In this document: one piece after another, positions 1 to 8,127 of the stretch | Position numbering within the stretch: position 1 is the first letter of the stretch | Layout: the number at the start of each line of letters is the position of its first letter | Source: Streptomyces sp. SID8352 | GTDB taxonomy: Bacteria; Actinomycetota; Actinomycetes; Streptomycetales; Streptomycetaceae | DNA: 34,708 nt | NCBI RefSeq assembly: GCF_009862265.1 | Contig: NZ_WWGX01000020.1 | Coordinates: forward strand, 1 to 34,708 | Direction of reading: 5' to 3' | Notes under the pieces: model-generated | The model's database searches: none | Told to the model about the DNA's origin: nothing | The model's input: the letters and a program-made list of their open reading frames with translations, nothing else | Made by a program: the position numbers and the translations under genes

Positions 1-16
1 AGAAAGTGTTGGGTAA
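1..16 (+). repeat. IS left terminal inverted repeat
   Basis: These 16 bases match the reverse complement of 980-995 without mismatch. Base 17 is the first mismatch (g against c), although 18 and 19 match again. Confidence 0.92.
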
Positions 17-86
17 GTGATCGACTGCGTTCTGTGATGTGCTGGTGGTGATCTTTGCGGTCGGGGTTTCCGTGAAGATCACCACC

Positions 87-971
87 ATGTGTGTCTGTTC
101 GTGCAAGCCGTCCTATGACTCGTCGTTGACGGATGCTCAGTGGGCGGTGATCGAGCCACTGCTGCCGGTGCGGGATCCGCGCCGGGGTGGCCGGCCGTTG
201 AAGTTCCCGCGCCGTCTGGTCGTGGACACGGTGTTGTATGTGCTGGTCAGCGGGTGTGCCTGGAGGCTGGTGCCGCACGACCTCGCTCCGTGGGACGTGG
301 CCTACCGCTGGTTTCGGGCCTGGACTGCGGACGGCACGTGGGACCGGGTCCACGACGCGCTTCGCGACCGGGTCAGGAGCGCGGACGGGCGGGATCCGCA
401 GCCGTCGGCGGCGGTGCTCGACTCGCAGTCGGCCCGCAGTCACCAGGGCGGTCAGGCGATCGGCTACGACGCGGGCAAACGCGTGCGGGGCCGCAAGCGG
501 CACCTGCTCGTGGACACCTGCGGGCTCGTGCTGCGGGCGGTCGCGCACTCGGCTTCCGTGCAGGACCGGGCGGGCGCGAAGTTGGTCCTCGGCGGCATCC
601 GGGAGCTGTTCCCGCAGGTCGGACTGGTCTGGACCGACGGCGGCTACATCAACGTCGTGGACGCCTCGCTCGTCGGCTGGGCTGCCGAACACGAGAACCT
701 CGAGATCGTCCCCGTGCCGCGCAACGCGGATGTGAAAGGCTTCCAGGCGCTGCCCCGCAGGTGGGTGGTCGAACGGACATTCTCCTGGCTGGGACGGTGC
801 AGACGGTTGGCACGGGACTACGAGCGCAAGACCGCGCACGCCGAAGCGATGATCAAGGTGGCCATGATCCGGCTCATGGCCGCCCGACTGGCCAGCGAGG
901 ACATCGAACCGCGCGGTCCCATCGAAACCGAAGCAGCCCGCCGCCTCGCCGACGACCTTAAATACGAGTAA
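87..971 (+). CDS. IS5-family DDE transposase
   Basis: It catalyses cut-and-paste movement of the surrounding element. The N-terminal part (SLTDAQWAVIEPLLP, then GRP and a segment with GCAWRLVP) is the helix-turn-helix-type DUF4096 region typical of IS5 transposases. The catalytic triad is visible: Asp in AVLDSQSARS (residue 112), Asp in VWTDGGY (184) and Glu in WVVERTFSWLGR (229), numbered from the ATG at 87. An in-frame ATG at 39 would add 16 residues without family similarity, so 87 is preferred. The frame is open throughout with a TAA stop, and there is no programmed frameshift. Family and completeness are well supported; the exact start is less sure. Confidence 0.93.
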   Translation: MCVCSCKPSYDSSLTDAQWAVIEPLLPVRDPRRGGRPLKFPRRLVVDTVLYVLVSGCAWRLVPHDLAPWDVAYRWFRAWTADGTWDRVHDALRDRVRSADGRDPQPSAAVLDSQSARSHQGGQAIGYDAGKRVRGRKRHLLVDTCGLVLRAVAHSASVQDRAGAKLVLGGIRELFPQVGLVWTDGGYINVVDASLVGWAAEHENLEIVPVPRNADVKGFQALPRRWVVERTFSWLGRCRRLARDYERKTAHAEAMIKVAMIRLMAARLASEDIEPRGPIETEAARRLADDLKYE

Positions 972-979
972 TCGCCCAG

Positions 980-995
980 TTACCCAACACTTTCT
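980..995 (-). repeat. IS right terminal inverted repeat
   Basis: This is the perfect 16-bp partner of positions 1-16. Its outermost base (995) is also the last base of the TGA stop codon of the adjacent minus-strand dehydrogenase. Confidence 0.92.
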
Positions 996-2059
996 CAGGC
1001 GTGCGGGTCCACCAGGATCTTGACGGCCGTCTCGTTGTGGTGGATCAGGGTGTCGAAGCCCTCGTCGATCAGGTCGTCCAGGCCGATGGTCCTGGTGATG
1101 AACTGCGCCAGGTCGACGCGTCCCTCCTGCACCAGTTCGATGGTCTGCGGATGGGAGTTGACGTAGGCGATGGTGCCGCGCAGGTCGATCTCCTTGAGGA
1201 CGAGCTTCTGCATGTCGACCGAGGCGGGCCTGCCCCAGATCGAGATGACCGTGATGACGCCGCCCGGCCGCACCGCGTCGAACAGGGTGTCGAGGACGAC
1301 GTTCACGGACGTGGCCTCGAACGCGACGTCCGCACCCCTGCCGCCGGTGAGGCGCCGGACCTCGTCGGCGACGTCCAGGGCGGCGGGGTCGAGGGCGTGG
1401 TCGGCGGCCCTGGAGTCCAGCGCCTTCTGCCGTCGCAGCGGACTCAGTTCGGAGACCGCGACCTCGACGCCCATCGCCTTGAGCACGGCGCAGGTGAGCA
1501 GCCCGATGGGGCCCGCGCCGCCGACGAGCGCGAAGGCGCCCGCCTTCGCCCCCGACCGCTGGAACGCGTGGTAGGCCACCGACAGCGGCTCGATCAGCGC
1601 CGCCTGGTCCAGGGGGATGTCGCCGACCGGGTGCACCCAGCGGCGCTCGACGACGATCTTCTCCGCGAGACCGCCGCCCCGCCCGCCCAGACCGATGAAG
1701 TTCATGTCGGGGGAGAGGTGGTAGGTCGGATTGTTCTCGCTGGTGTCGACGTCCGGGCGTAGGATGTAGGGCTCGACGACGACGCGGTCGCCCGGTTTCA
1801 GTCCCTCGACCCCGTCGCCCACCGCGTACACCACGCCGGACATCTCATGGCCGAGCGTCACCGGGGCGGACTCGCCCGAGACGGGGTGCGGATGACCGGC
1901 CGGCGGGACGAAGATCGGCCCGTCGAGGTATTCGTGCAGGTCCGTGCCGCAGATGCCGCAGTAGGCGACATCGATCCCCACGGTGCCCGGCAGGACGGAG
2001 GGTTCGGGGATGTCCTCGATCCTGATGTCCCCCCGGCCGTAGTAGCGTGCAGCCTTCAT
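995..2059 (-). CDS. Zinc-type alcohol dehydrogenase, (R,R)-butanediol dehydrogenase-like
   Basis: This is a 354-residue medium-chain dehydrogenase that probably interconverts acetoin and 2,3-butanediol, or a related sec-alcohol, using NAD(H). Catalytic-zinc residues are visible: Cys37 (CGICGTDLHEY), His71-Glu72 (LGHEMSG) and Glu157 (ALIEPLSVAYHA). The nucleotide fold carries GGAGPIG at 180-186. The lobe that normally holds four structural-zinc cysteines (about 95-125) has none, reading EPYILRPDVDTSENNPTYHL. The start is the ATG at 2059 with AAGGAG nine bases upstream; the longer open frame upstream is low-complexity and rejected. The IS at 1-995 abuts the stop codon, so no native 3' flank remains. 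Substrate is inferred from overall similarity only. Confidence 0.85.
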   Translation of the reverse strand: MKAARYYGRGDIRIEDIPEPSVLPGTVGIDVAYCGICGTDLHEYLDGPIFVPPAGHPHPVSGESAPVTLGHEMSGVVYAVGDGVEGLKPGDRVVVEPYILRPDVDTSENNPTYHLSPDMNFIGLGGRGGGLAEKIVVERRWVHPVGDIPLDQAALIEPLSVAYHAFQRSGAKAGAFALVGGAGPIGLLTCAVLKAMGVEVAVSELSPLRRQKALDSRAADHALDPAALDVADEVRRLTGGRGADVAFEATSVNVVLDTLFDAVRPGGVITVISIWGRPASVDMQKLVLKEIDLRGTIAYVNSHPQTIELVQEGRVDLAQFITRTIGLDDLIDEGFDTLIHHNETAVKILVDPHA

Positions 2060-2629
2060 GTGCTGTGGCTCCTTCGTCTGCTCCGCACGCACCGTGCCGC
2101 GCGTCGTGCCACGCGGTGGACGCCGAACCGTACGGCGCGTGCCGTTGACGATGCGGTCCCCGGGCCGGAGGCCCGCGCGGGCCCCGGGTTCCCGGGCGGC
2201 GCCGGCGCACCCGGCGCCGGGCGGGATGTCGGCGGCGCCGCGCGCCACCGGGTCCGTGGAACCCGGGCGTACGCCGGGACGCGCCGGTACGACGCCGCGC
2301 CGGGTCCCGTCCGAAGCGATGCGCCGCGCCCCGGTCTCCCCCGCCACGATACGCTCGCGGACCGCCGCCCGCAGCGGCCGACGGACTCGTCCCCGGGGCC
2401 GGTCCGGCGACGGGGCCGGCGCTTCCCGTCCTCCTCGACGACGCCGTCCCCGCGGTGCCGCCCGCCCCGGGCGGGCGGCCCCCTTCCGGCGCCGCGCTCA
2501 GGCACTCTGACCCGGGCGCCCGGTTCCGGCGTGCGGGGTCCCCGGGCCGGTCGCCCCGCGGCCGGGTGCCAGGGCCGCGGGTCGGACAGCGGGCCGGTCG
2601 GGTACCGGGCGGGGCTGACGCCGCGCGGG
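2060..2629. other. Intergenic, GC-rich, no gene seen
   Basis: This 570-bp gap lies between the dehydrogenase and the DUF4032 gene, both on the minus strand. Open frames on both strands are low-complexity Arg/Pro/Gly shadows. It contains several palindromes, including a 9-bp stem with a 5-nt loop at 2197-2219, the 12-bp palindrome gcccgcgcgggc at 2171-2182, and cccggg-tt-cccggg. These could terminate transcription from the DUF4032 gene. No promoter for the dehydrogenase could be recognised with confidence. Confidence 0.5.
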
Positions 2630-3910
2630 TCAGACGCCGGGCCGGTCCGCGCCGGTCCGGTCCGCGTCGGTCCGCAGGGACTCCTCCGTCGGCTCCAGGG
2701 TCTCCCGGGCCTTCGGCAGGACGTTGGCGACGTAGTCCGCGACCGCGGCGTCCAGACCGATGTCGTGCTGCGCCCGTTCGCCCAGGTACCAGCGGCGCTC
2801 CAGCAGCTCGTAGTAGATCTCCGCCGGGTCCATGGGGCCCCACAGCTCGCGCGGCACCGCCCGCACGGTGGGCCGGAAGACCTCCCGCACCCAGCGGTGG
2901 GCGAGCACCTCGGGCCGGGCGCCGAGCGGATCGCCCGGGGCGTAGTCGTCCTGGGTGGCCATCCAGGACTCCAGGTCGGTCAGCAGCCGCCGCGCCTGGT
3001 TCTCCTCGGCGTCCAGCCCGGTCAGCCGGAGCAACTGCCGCTGGTGGTGCCCGGCGTCCACGACCTTGGGCACGAAGGTGACCGTGTCCCCGTTGGAGGC
3101 GTGCTCGATCTGCATCTCGGCCACGTCGAAGCCGAGGTCGTTCAGCCGCCGGATGCGGCGCTCGATGTAGTGGTACTTGCCCGCCGGATAGACCGAGGTG
3201 CGGGTCAGCTCCTCCCAGAGGCGCTGGTAGCGGGCGCAGATCTCCGTGCCGAAGTCGACCGGGTCGACGGACGGGTGCAGCGCCCCCGACGCCTCCAGGT
3301 CGAGCAGCTCCCCGCTGATGTTGACCCGCGCCAGGTCGATGTCGTACTCGCGCTGCCCGGCGCTCAGCCGGGGGTGCAGCTCGCCGGTCTCGGCGTCCAC
3401 CAGATAGGCCGCGTAGGCGCCCGCGTCGCGCCGGAACAGGGTGTTGGACAGCGAGCAGTCGCCCCAGGCGAACCCGGCCAGGTGCAGCCGCACCAGCAGC
3501 ACGGCCAGCGCGTCCATCAGCCGGTGCACGGTCGCCGGGCGCATCGTCGTCTCGAACATCGACCGGTACGGCAGCGATCCGCGCAGGTGCCGGGTGATGA
3601 GGACCGGCTCCAGCGGGCCGCCGTCGGCGGTGGTGCGGCCGGTGACGACGCCCAGGGCGTCCACCGCGGGGATGGTGAGGCGGTCCAGGTCCCGCAGCAG
3701 CCCGTACTCGCGCAGCGCGGGCCGCTCGGCCAGCTCCTTGACGGCGATCACCTCGTCGCCGGCCCGGGCGTAGCGGACGACGTGGCGGGAGATGCCGCGG
3801 GGGAGCGGCACGAGGTACTCCTCGGGCCACTCGGCGAGCGGTGTCTGCCAGGGCAGTTCGAGGAGGAGCGCGGGATGCTCCGGGTTGGTGGCGCTGATCT
3901 GCAAGGCCAT
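2630..3910 (-). CDS. DUF4032 protein with kinase-like N-terminal domain
   Basis: This 426-residue protein belongs to a family common in actinobacteria. Residues about 50-180 resemble a lipopolysaccharide-kinase/APH-like fold: Lys59 in EVIAVKEL, GDCSLSNTLF at 150-159 in the catalytic-loop position (Asp151, Asn156), and YLVDAETGEL (Asp172) where a metal-binding Asp sits. The C-terminal half (about 230-400) is the DUF4032 region. Kinase-like residues suggest phosphotransfer, but no substrate is known to me. The ATG at 3910 is nine bases after the stop of the upstream hydrolase and has no good ribosome-binding site, so translational coupling is likely. The C-terminal end is a GADR-rich tail encoded by short GGTCCG repeats. 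Confidence 0.82.
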   Translation of the reverse strand: MALQISATNPEHPALLLELPWQTPLAEWPEEYLVPLPRGISRHVVRYARAGDEVIAVKELAERPALREYGLLRDLDRLTIPAVDALGVVTGRTTADGGPLEPVLITRHLRGSLPYRSMFETTMRPATVHRLMDALAVLLVRLHLAGFAWGDCSLSNTLFRRDAGAYAAYLVDAETGELHPRLSAGQREYDIDLARVNISGELLDLEASGALHPSVDPVDFGTEICARYQRLWEELTRTSVYPAGKYHYIERRIRRLNDLGFDVAEMQIEHASNGDTVTFVPKVVDAGHHQRQLLRLTGLDAEENQARRLLTDLESWMATQDDYAPGDPLGARPEVLAHRWVREVFRPTVRAVPRELWGPMDPAEIYYELLERRWYLGERAQHDIGLDAAVADYVANVLPKARETLEPTEESLRTDADRTGADRPGV

Positions 3911-3919
3911 GCCCAGACT

Positions 3920-4666
3920 CTAGAACGCCCGGTCACGGGCCCGGCGGGCGGCGTCCCCCACCGGGCCGCGGTGGACGGGACCGTGGCCCGGCAGCAGGAT
4001 GTCCCCGTCGAGGGCGGCGAGCACGTCCAGGGAGGCGAGGGCGCGGGCCCGGTCGTGGTGGAACATGGCGGGCAGCAGCTGCGGTCCCGTGCGGCGGGAG
4101 GTGGCGTGGCCGCTGACCAGGGCGTCCCCGGAGATCACCACACCGGCGTGCGGGAGGTGGTAGGCGCAGTGCCCGTCCGTGTGGCCGGGCGTGTGCACCG
4201 GCACCGGGCGGCCGGGCAGGTCGAGCGGGCCGGGGGAGGGGAAGGCGGCGGGCGCGGCCACCGGGTGCTGCGCGGTGCCCCCGGCGCGGACCACGTGCGC
4301 GGCCCAGGGCAGCACGCCGGGCCGCCAGCCGTTGCGCAGCACCGCGCCGACGGAGACCTGCTGGAGGAAGTCGCGGCGGGCGTGCGGCACTTCCGCCTCG
4401 TGCAGGAGGACCGGGGTGCGGTGGGTGGCGCGCAGGTACTCGGCGGAGCCCAGGTGGTCGTTGTGCGCGTGGGTGATCAGCACCGCGGCCACCGCCTCCG
4501 GCGAACCGCCCACGGCGGCCAGGGAGTCCAGCAGCAGGCCCCGGTCGGCGGGGTAGCCGGTGTCGATGAGGGTGAGGGCGTCGCCCTCGGTGAGGATGAT
4601 CCAGTTGGTGTGGCCGCCGTGCACCAGATGGATGCCCTCCGCGACCCGACGCACGTCCGCGCGCAT
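3920..4666 (-). CDS. Metallo-beta-lactamase-fold hydrolase
   Basis: This 248-residue protein carries the full zinc-ligand set of the MBL superfamily: THAHNDH at 65-71 (His66, His68, Asp70, His71), His162 in HTPGHTDG, Asp181 in ISGDALV and His228 in LLPGHGPV. It is a predicted cytoplasmic two-metal hydrolase; the glyoxalase II/lactonase-like branch is the best guess and the substrate is unknown. GGGAG precedes the ATG at 4666. It is followed after nine bases by the DUF4032 kinase-like gene, so the two probably form a two-gene operon. Confidence 0.88.
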   Translation of the reverse strand: MRADVRRVAEGIHLVHGGHTNWIILTEGDALTLIDTGYPADRGLLLDSLAAVGGSPEAVAAVLITHAHNDHLGSAEYLRATHRTPVLLHEAEVPHARRDFLQQVSVGAVLRNGWRPGVLPWAAHVVRAGGTAQHPVAAPAAFPSPGPLDLPGRPVPVHTPGHTDGHCAYHLPHAGVVISGDALVSGHATSRRTGPQLLPAMFHHDRARALASLDVLAALDGDILLPGHGPVHRGPVGDAARRARDRAF

Positions 4667-5382
4667 GCTTCTCCCGCCTCGTGGTGACCGCCCGGCGGCG
4701 CTCCCGTGGCGACCGCTGGGGGCGACAGCCAACCAGACCCGGAGCCCCGCGCACACGTCGGCGCGGCGGGAGGCCGACTTTGCGCCGGTACCCGACGACG
4801 GTCGCGGTGCCCGGGAGTGCGGTCGGCGGGAGGCGTGGATGCGCGGCGGGGCGCGAGGGCGTCCGAGGTACGCGCGCGGAGGTGCGGCGGAGCGGCCGGC
4901 CTCGACCTCGCGGACGGCCGTGCCCGGCGCGCGCTCACGGAGCTGAGAGCGGTGAGGGCGGGCGACGGGGGAGGTGCGGCGCCCGGCGGGGGGAGGGGAA
5001 GGGAAGGCGGGTAGGGGCGGGAAACGCCCTGCGCACCGCTGCCCGACGTGCCGCACCGCTGCCCCACGGGCCGTCCCCGGCCCCGCCCCGCGCGTCGTCC
5101 CCGGCCCCGCGCGTCGTCCCCGGCTCCGCGCGCCGTCCCCCGCCCCGCGCGTCGTCCCGGCCCCGCGCCGGGCGGCCCGGCGGCGCCCGTCCCGGGCCGC
5201 CCGGCGCGGGACTCGTCCCCCTTCGCCGCGGGGCGTGCGCCCGCTTCCGTCAGCGTGACCGGCTCCCCCGCGCCGCGGTCGCGCGCCCACACCCGTCCGT
5301 CCGGCGCGCGACCCCGGCGAGGCGCGCCCCGAATCACGTGGGGCGGTGCCCGCCGGCCCCGCGCCCGGGCGGCGCGCGCCCC
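4667..5382. other. Intergenic, extreme GC, no gene seen
   Basis: A 716-bp stretch separates the MBL hydrolase (reading left) from the end of the alkB-like gene (also minus strand). Long open frames here are all Arg/Pro/Ala-rich and lack recognisable domains or coding periodicity. It includes a block of four 19-bp degenerate tandem repeats (5086-5160). The promoter of the hydrolase operon should lie near 4670-4760, but I cannot identify it. Confidence 0.5.
5086..5160. repeat. 19-bp degenerate tandem repeat, four units
   Basis: Units start at 5086, 5105, 5124 and 5143. The first two are identical (ccccgcgcgtcgtccccgg), the third has three or so substitutions, and the fourth is one base shorter. 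It lies in non-coding DNA about 220 bp downstream of the alkB-like stop codon. Confidence 0.75.
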
Positions 5383-6012
5383 TCAGCGCACGCCGTGCGG
5401 CCGGAACTGGACGCTGACGCGCGGTCCGGTCGCGCGGGTGCTCTTGGGCACGCAGTGCTCCCAGGTGCGCTGGCAGGAGCCGCCCATCACGATCAGATCG
5501 CCGTGGCCCAGGGGCCGCCGCACCGTGTCGCCGCCCCCGCCCGCCGGACGCAGCAGCAGATCGCGCGGGGCGCCGACGGAGAGGATGGCGACCATGGTGT
5601 CCCGGTGGGCGCCGCGTCCGTGCCGGTCGCCGTGCCAGGCGACGCTGTCCCGTCCGTCGCGGTAGAGGCAGAGCCCCGCCGTGGTGAACGGCTCGCCCAG
5701 CTCCCCGGCGTAGTGCGCGGACAGGGCCCCGCGCGCCTCGTCCAGCACGGGGTACGGCAGCGGGTCGGCCGCGCGGTAGAAGGCGAGCAGCCGGGGCACG
5801 TCCACGACCCGGTCGTACATCGCGCGCCGCTCCGCCCGCCAGGGGACCTCGGCGGTCAGCCGCTCGCACAGCGCGTCGGCCCCGCCGAGCCAGCCGGGCA
5901 GCACGTCGATCCACGCGCCGGAGCCGAGAGCCGTGCGGCGCAGCCCGTCGAGGGGGCCGAGCCGCACCTCGTCGGCCTGGTCGAAGAGCGAGCCCTGGAG
6001 ATGCGTGGTCAT
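5383..6012 (-). CDS. alkB: AlkB-type 2-oxoglutarate/Fe(II) dioxygenase
   Basis: This 209-residue protein probably repairs alkylated bases (1-methyladenine, 3-methylcytosine) by oxidative demethylation. Iron ligands are visible: His127 and Asp129 in AWHGDRHG and His186 in TWEHCVPK. The 2-oxoglutarate-binding arginines are in PRVSVQFRP (Arg198, Arg204). Length matches the family (about 200-220). The ATG at 6012 is preceded closely by GGTGGAG. A LexA-like palindrome sits about 20 bp upstream (6033-6048), suggesting damage induction. AlkB-fold proteins can also act on RNA or protein, so the substrate is inferred. Confidence 0.9.
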   Translation of the reverse strand: MTTHLQGSLFDQADEVRLGPLDGLRRTALGSGAWIDVLPGWLGGADALCERLTAEVPWRAERRAMYDRVVDVPRLLAFYRAADPLPYPVLDEARGALSAHYAGELGEPFTTAGLCLYRDGRDSVAWHGDRHGRGAHRDTMVAILSVGAPRDLLLRPAGGGGDTVRRPLGHGDLIVMGGSCQRTWEHCVPKSTRATGPRVSVQFRPHGVR

Positions 6013-6032
6013 GACTCCACCGTACCGCGTGT

Positions 6033-6048
6033 TCGAATGTACGTTCGA
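6033..6048 (-). promoter_or_regulatory. Candidate LexA (SOS) box upstream of alkB-like gene
   Basis: The plus-strand sequence tcgaatgtacgttcga fits the Gram-positive/actinobacterial LexA operator TCGAAC-N4-GTTCGA with one mismatch. It lies 20 bp upstream of the alkB-like ATG. A TACATT sequence within it could serve as a -10 element, so bound repressor would block initiation. The match is seen; LexA binding is inferred. Confidence 0.7.
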
Positions 6049-6324
6049 ATCGAGGGGATCGCCGTCCCGGTCCTGTCCGGCGCGCCGCCGCATCCGGTAG
6101 CTTCGCCTGTCCGGCGCGTCCCCGGGGAACGGACGGTGAGGGAGCGACGGCGCGCGGGCATGGCGGAACGGACGGTCCGGGCGGCGCCGGCGCCGTGCGC
6201 GCACCGTGCCGCCCCCCGTCGGCCCCGCCACCGCCGCCCCGCGGGCCCCGCGCCACATCGCGTGCCGCGCCCGCGGTGCGCCCCACCCGCCGTCGAGGCG
6301 ACGGACGAGGAAGGAACGGTCGTC
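6049..6324. other. Divergent intergenic region, alkB-like / FAD dehydrogenase
   Basis: With the SOS box, this forms the roughly 310-bp region between two divergent genes. Apart from that box and the ribosome-binding site of the FAD dehydrogenase (gaggaagga, about 6307-6315), I see no clear promoter, hairpin or small gene. Confidence 0.5.
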
Positions 6325-7998
6325 ATGGATGCCGACGTCATCGTGGTCGGAGCGGGACTGGCGGGACTGGCCGCCGCCCACGAGCTGACCCGCCGGGGCC
6401 GCAGGGTCGCCCTGGTCGACCAGGAGAACGCCGCCAACCTCGGCGGCCAGGCCTTCTGGTCCTTCGGCGGTCTCTTCCTCGTCGACTCGCCGGAGCAGCG
6501 CCGCCTGGGCGTCAGGGACTCATTCGAGCTGGCCTGGAGCGACTGGCTGGGGAGCGCCGGGTTCGACCGGACCGACGACGAGGACTCCTGGGCGGTGCGC
6601 TGGGCGCGGGCCTACGTCGAGTGGGCGGCGGGGGAGAAGCGCTCCTGGCTGGCCGGACACGGCGTCGGCTTCCTGCCCACCGTGGGCTGGGCCGAGCGCG
6701 GCGATCTCACGGCCGGGGGCCACGGCAACTCGGTGCCCCGCTTCCACGTCGCCTGGGGCACCGGCACGGGCGTCGTCGAGCCCTTCGTCCGATACGCCCG
6801 GCAGGCCGCCCGGGACGGACTGCTCACCTTCCACCACCGCCACCGTGTCGACGCTCTCCTCGTCGAGGGGGGCGCCGTCACGGGGGTGCGCGGCACGGTC
6901 CTCGCCGCGGACGACGCGCCCCGGGGCGTGGCCTCCAGCCGTGAGGCGGACGGCGGGTTCGTGCTCACCGCCGGGGCCGTGATCGTCGCCTCCGGCGGCA
7001 TCGGCGCCGACCACGCGCTGGTGCGCCGCCACTGGCCCGAGCGCCTGGGCACCCCGCCCGCCCGGATGCTCACCGGCGTACCCGCCCACGTGGACGGGCG
7101 GATGCTCGGCATCAGCGAGGCGGCCGGGGCCCGGCTGGTCAACCGGGACCGGATGTGGCACTACACCGAGGGCGTGCGCGCCTGGGACCCCGTCTGGCCC
7201 GGACACGGCATACGCGTCCTGGCGGGGCCGTCGTCGATGTGGTTCGACGCCCTCGGCCGCCGGCTGCCCGCGCCGTGCCTGCCCGGCCACGACACCCTGG
7301 GCACCCTGCGTCATCTGCGCACCGCCGACGGCCCGGCCGGGCACGACCACTCCTGGTTCGTGCTCACCCGGCGGATCGCCGAGAAGGAGTTCGCCCTGTC
7401 GGGCTCCGAGCAGAACCCGGACATCACCGCCAAGGACCGCGCGGGCTTCCTGCGCGAACGCCTCCTCGGCAAGGGCGCCCCGGCCCCCGTGGACGCCTTC
7501 CTGCGCAGGGGCGCCGACTTCGTGACCGCGCCCGACCTGGAACGGCTGGTGGACGCGATGAACGGGCTGACCGGCGAACCGCTCCTGGACGCCGCCGCCG
7601 TCCGGCGCCAGATCGAGGCCCGCGACCTCCAGATCGCCCATCCCTTCGCCAAGGACGCCCAGGTCCAGGACATCCGCAACGCCCGCCGCTACCTCGGTGA
7701 CCGCCTCGGCCGGGTCGCCTCCCCGCACCGGCTGCTCGACCCGGCGGCCGGTCCGCTGATCGCGGTCAGGCTGCACACCCTCACCCGCAAGACCCTCGGC
7801 GGCATCCAGACCGACCTGGACTCCCGCGCCCTCGGAGCCGACGGCACCCCCGTGGACGGCCTCTACGCCGCCGGGGAGGTGGCGGGCTTCGGCGGCGGCG
7901 GGGTGCACGGCTACAACGCGCTGGAGGGCACCTTCCTCGGCGGCTGCCTGTTCTCCGGCCGAGCCGCGGGGCGCGCCGCGGCCCGGAACACCACCTGA
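6325..7998 (+). CDS. FAD-binding dehydrogenase, fumarate reductase/KsdD-like
   Basis: This 557-residue flavoprotein has an N-terminal dinucleotide fold (VIVVGAGLAGLAAA, GAGLAG at 9-14). The C-terminal FAD-binding segment reads GLYAAGEVAGFGGGGVHG followed by ALEGTFLGGCLFSGR. Its layout matches the FAD_binding_2 superfamily (fumarate reductase, 3-ketosteroid dehydrogenase) in the large FAD-binding dehydrogenase branch. It probably oxidises or reduces a C-C bond in a small molecule; the substrate cannot be deduced. The ATG at 6325 follows gaggaagga by about nine bases. It is monocistronic, divergent from the alkB-like gene and convergent with the DUF488 gene. Confidence 0.88.
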   Translation: MDADVIVVGAGLAGLAAAHELTRRGRRVALVDQENAANLGGQAFWSFGGLFLVDSPEQRRLGVRDSFELAWSDWLGSAGFDRTDDEDSWAVRWARAYVEWAAGEKRSWLAGHGVGFLPTVGWAERGDLTAGGHGNSVPRFHVAWGTGTGVVEPFVRYARQAARDGLLTFHHRHRVDALLVEGGAVTGVRGTVLAADDAPRGVASSREADGGFVLTAGAVIVASGGIGADHALVRRHWPERLGTPPARMLTGVPAHVDGRMLGISEAAGARLVNRDRMWHYTEGVRAWDPVWPGHGIRVLAGPSSMWFDALGRRLPAPCLPGHDTLGTLRHLRTADGPAGHDHSWFVLTRRIAEKEFALSGSEQNPDITAKDRAGFLRERLLGKGAPAPVDAFLRRGADFVTAPDLERLVDAMNGLTGEPLLDAAAVRRQIEARDLQIAHPFAKDAQVQDIRNARRYLGDRLGRVASPHRLLDPAAGPLIAVRLHTLTRKTLGGIQTDLDSRALGADGTPVDGLYAAGEVAGFGGGGVHGYNALEGTFLGGCLFSGRAAGRAAARNTT

Positions 7999-8089
7999 CG
8001 CCGCGCGCCCGCTTCCGCACCCGCGGCCGGGGCCCCTGCCGCCCACGGCACCCGCCCGTCTCCGGACGTCGGCACGGACCTGGACGCCC

Positions 8090-8121
8090 GCCCCGTGCCG
8101 CGCTCCCCCGCGCGGCGGGGC
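8090..8121. terminator. Candidate bidirectional hairpin between convergent genes
   Basis: An imperfect stem (6 bp, a 3-nt mismatch, then 4 bp) with a 6-nt loop lies between the convergent FAD dehydrogenase and DUF488 stop codons. There is no U tract, as is common for high-GC actinomycete terminators. Confidence 0.35.
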
Positions 8122-8127
8122 CGGGGG

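Larger units (their letters stand above)
1..995 (+). mobile_element. IS5-family insertion sequence, complete
   Basis: The element is bounded by a perfect 16-bp terminal inverted repeat: the left end (1-16) reads agaaagtgttgggtaa and the right end (980-995) is its exact reverse complement. A single full-length DDE transposase fills the interior, so it looks intact and possibly active. The window starts exactly at the left terminus, so no target duplication can be checked. The right terminus touches the stop codon of the minus-strand dehydrogenase at 995-997. IS5 family is assigned from the transposase; the subgroup (IS427- or IS1031-like) is uncertain. Confidence 0.9.

Noticed and set aside
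1847..4687. A 946-codon plus-strand open frame
   Set aside because: Antisense to the dehydrogenase, DUF4032 and MBL genes, whose motifs are intact on the minus strand; composition is that of a shadow frame.
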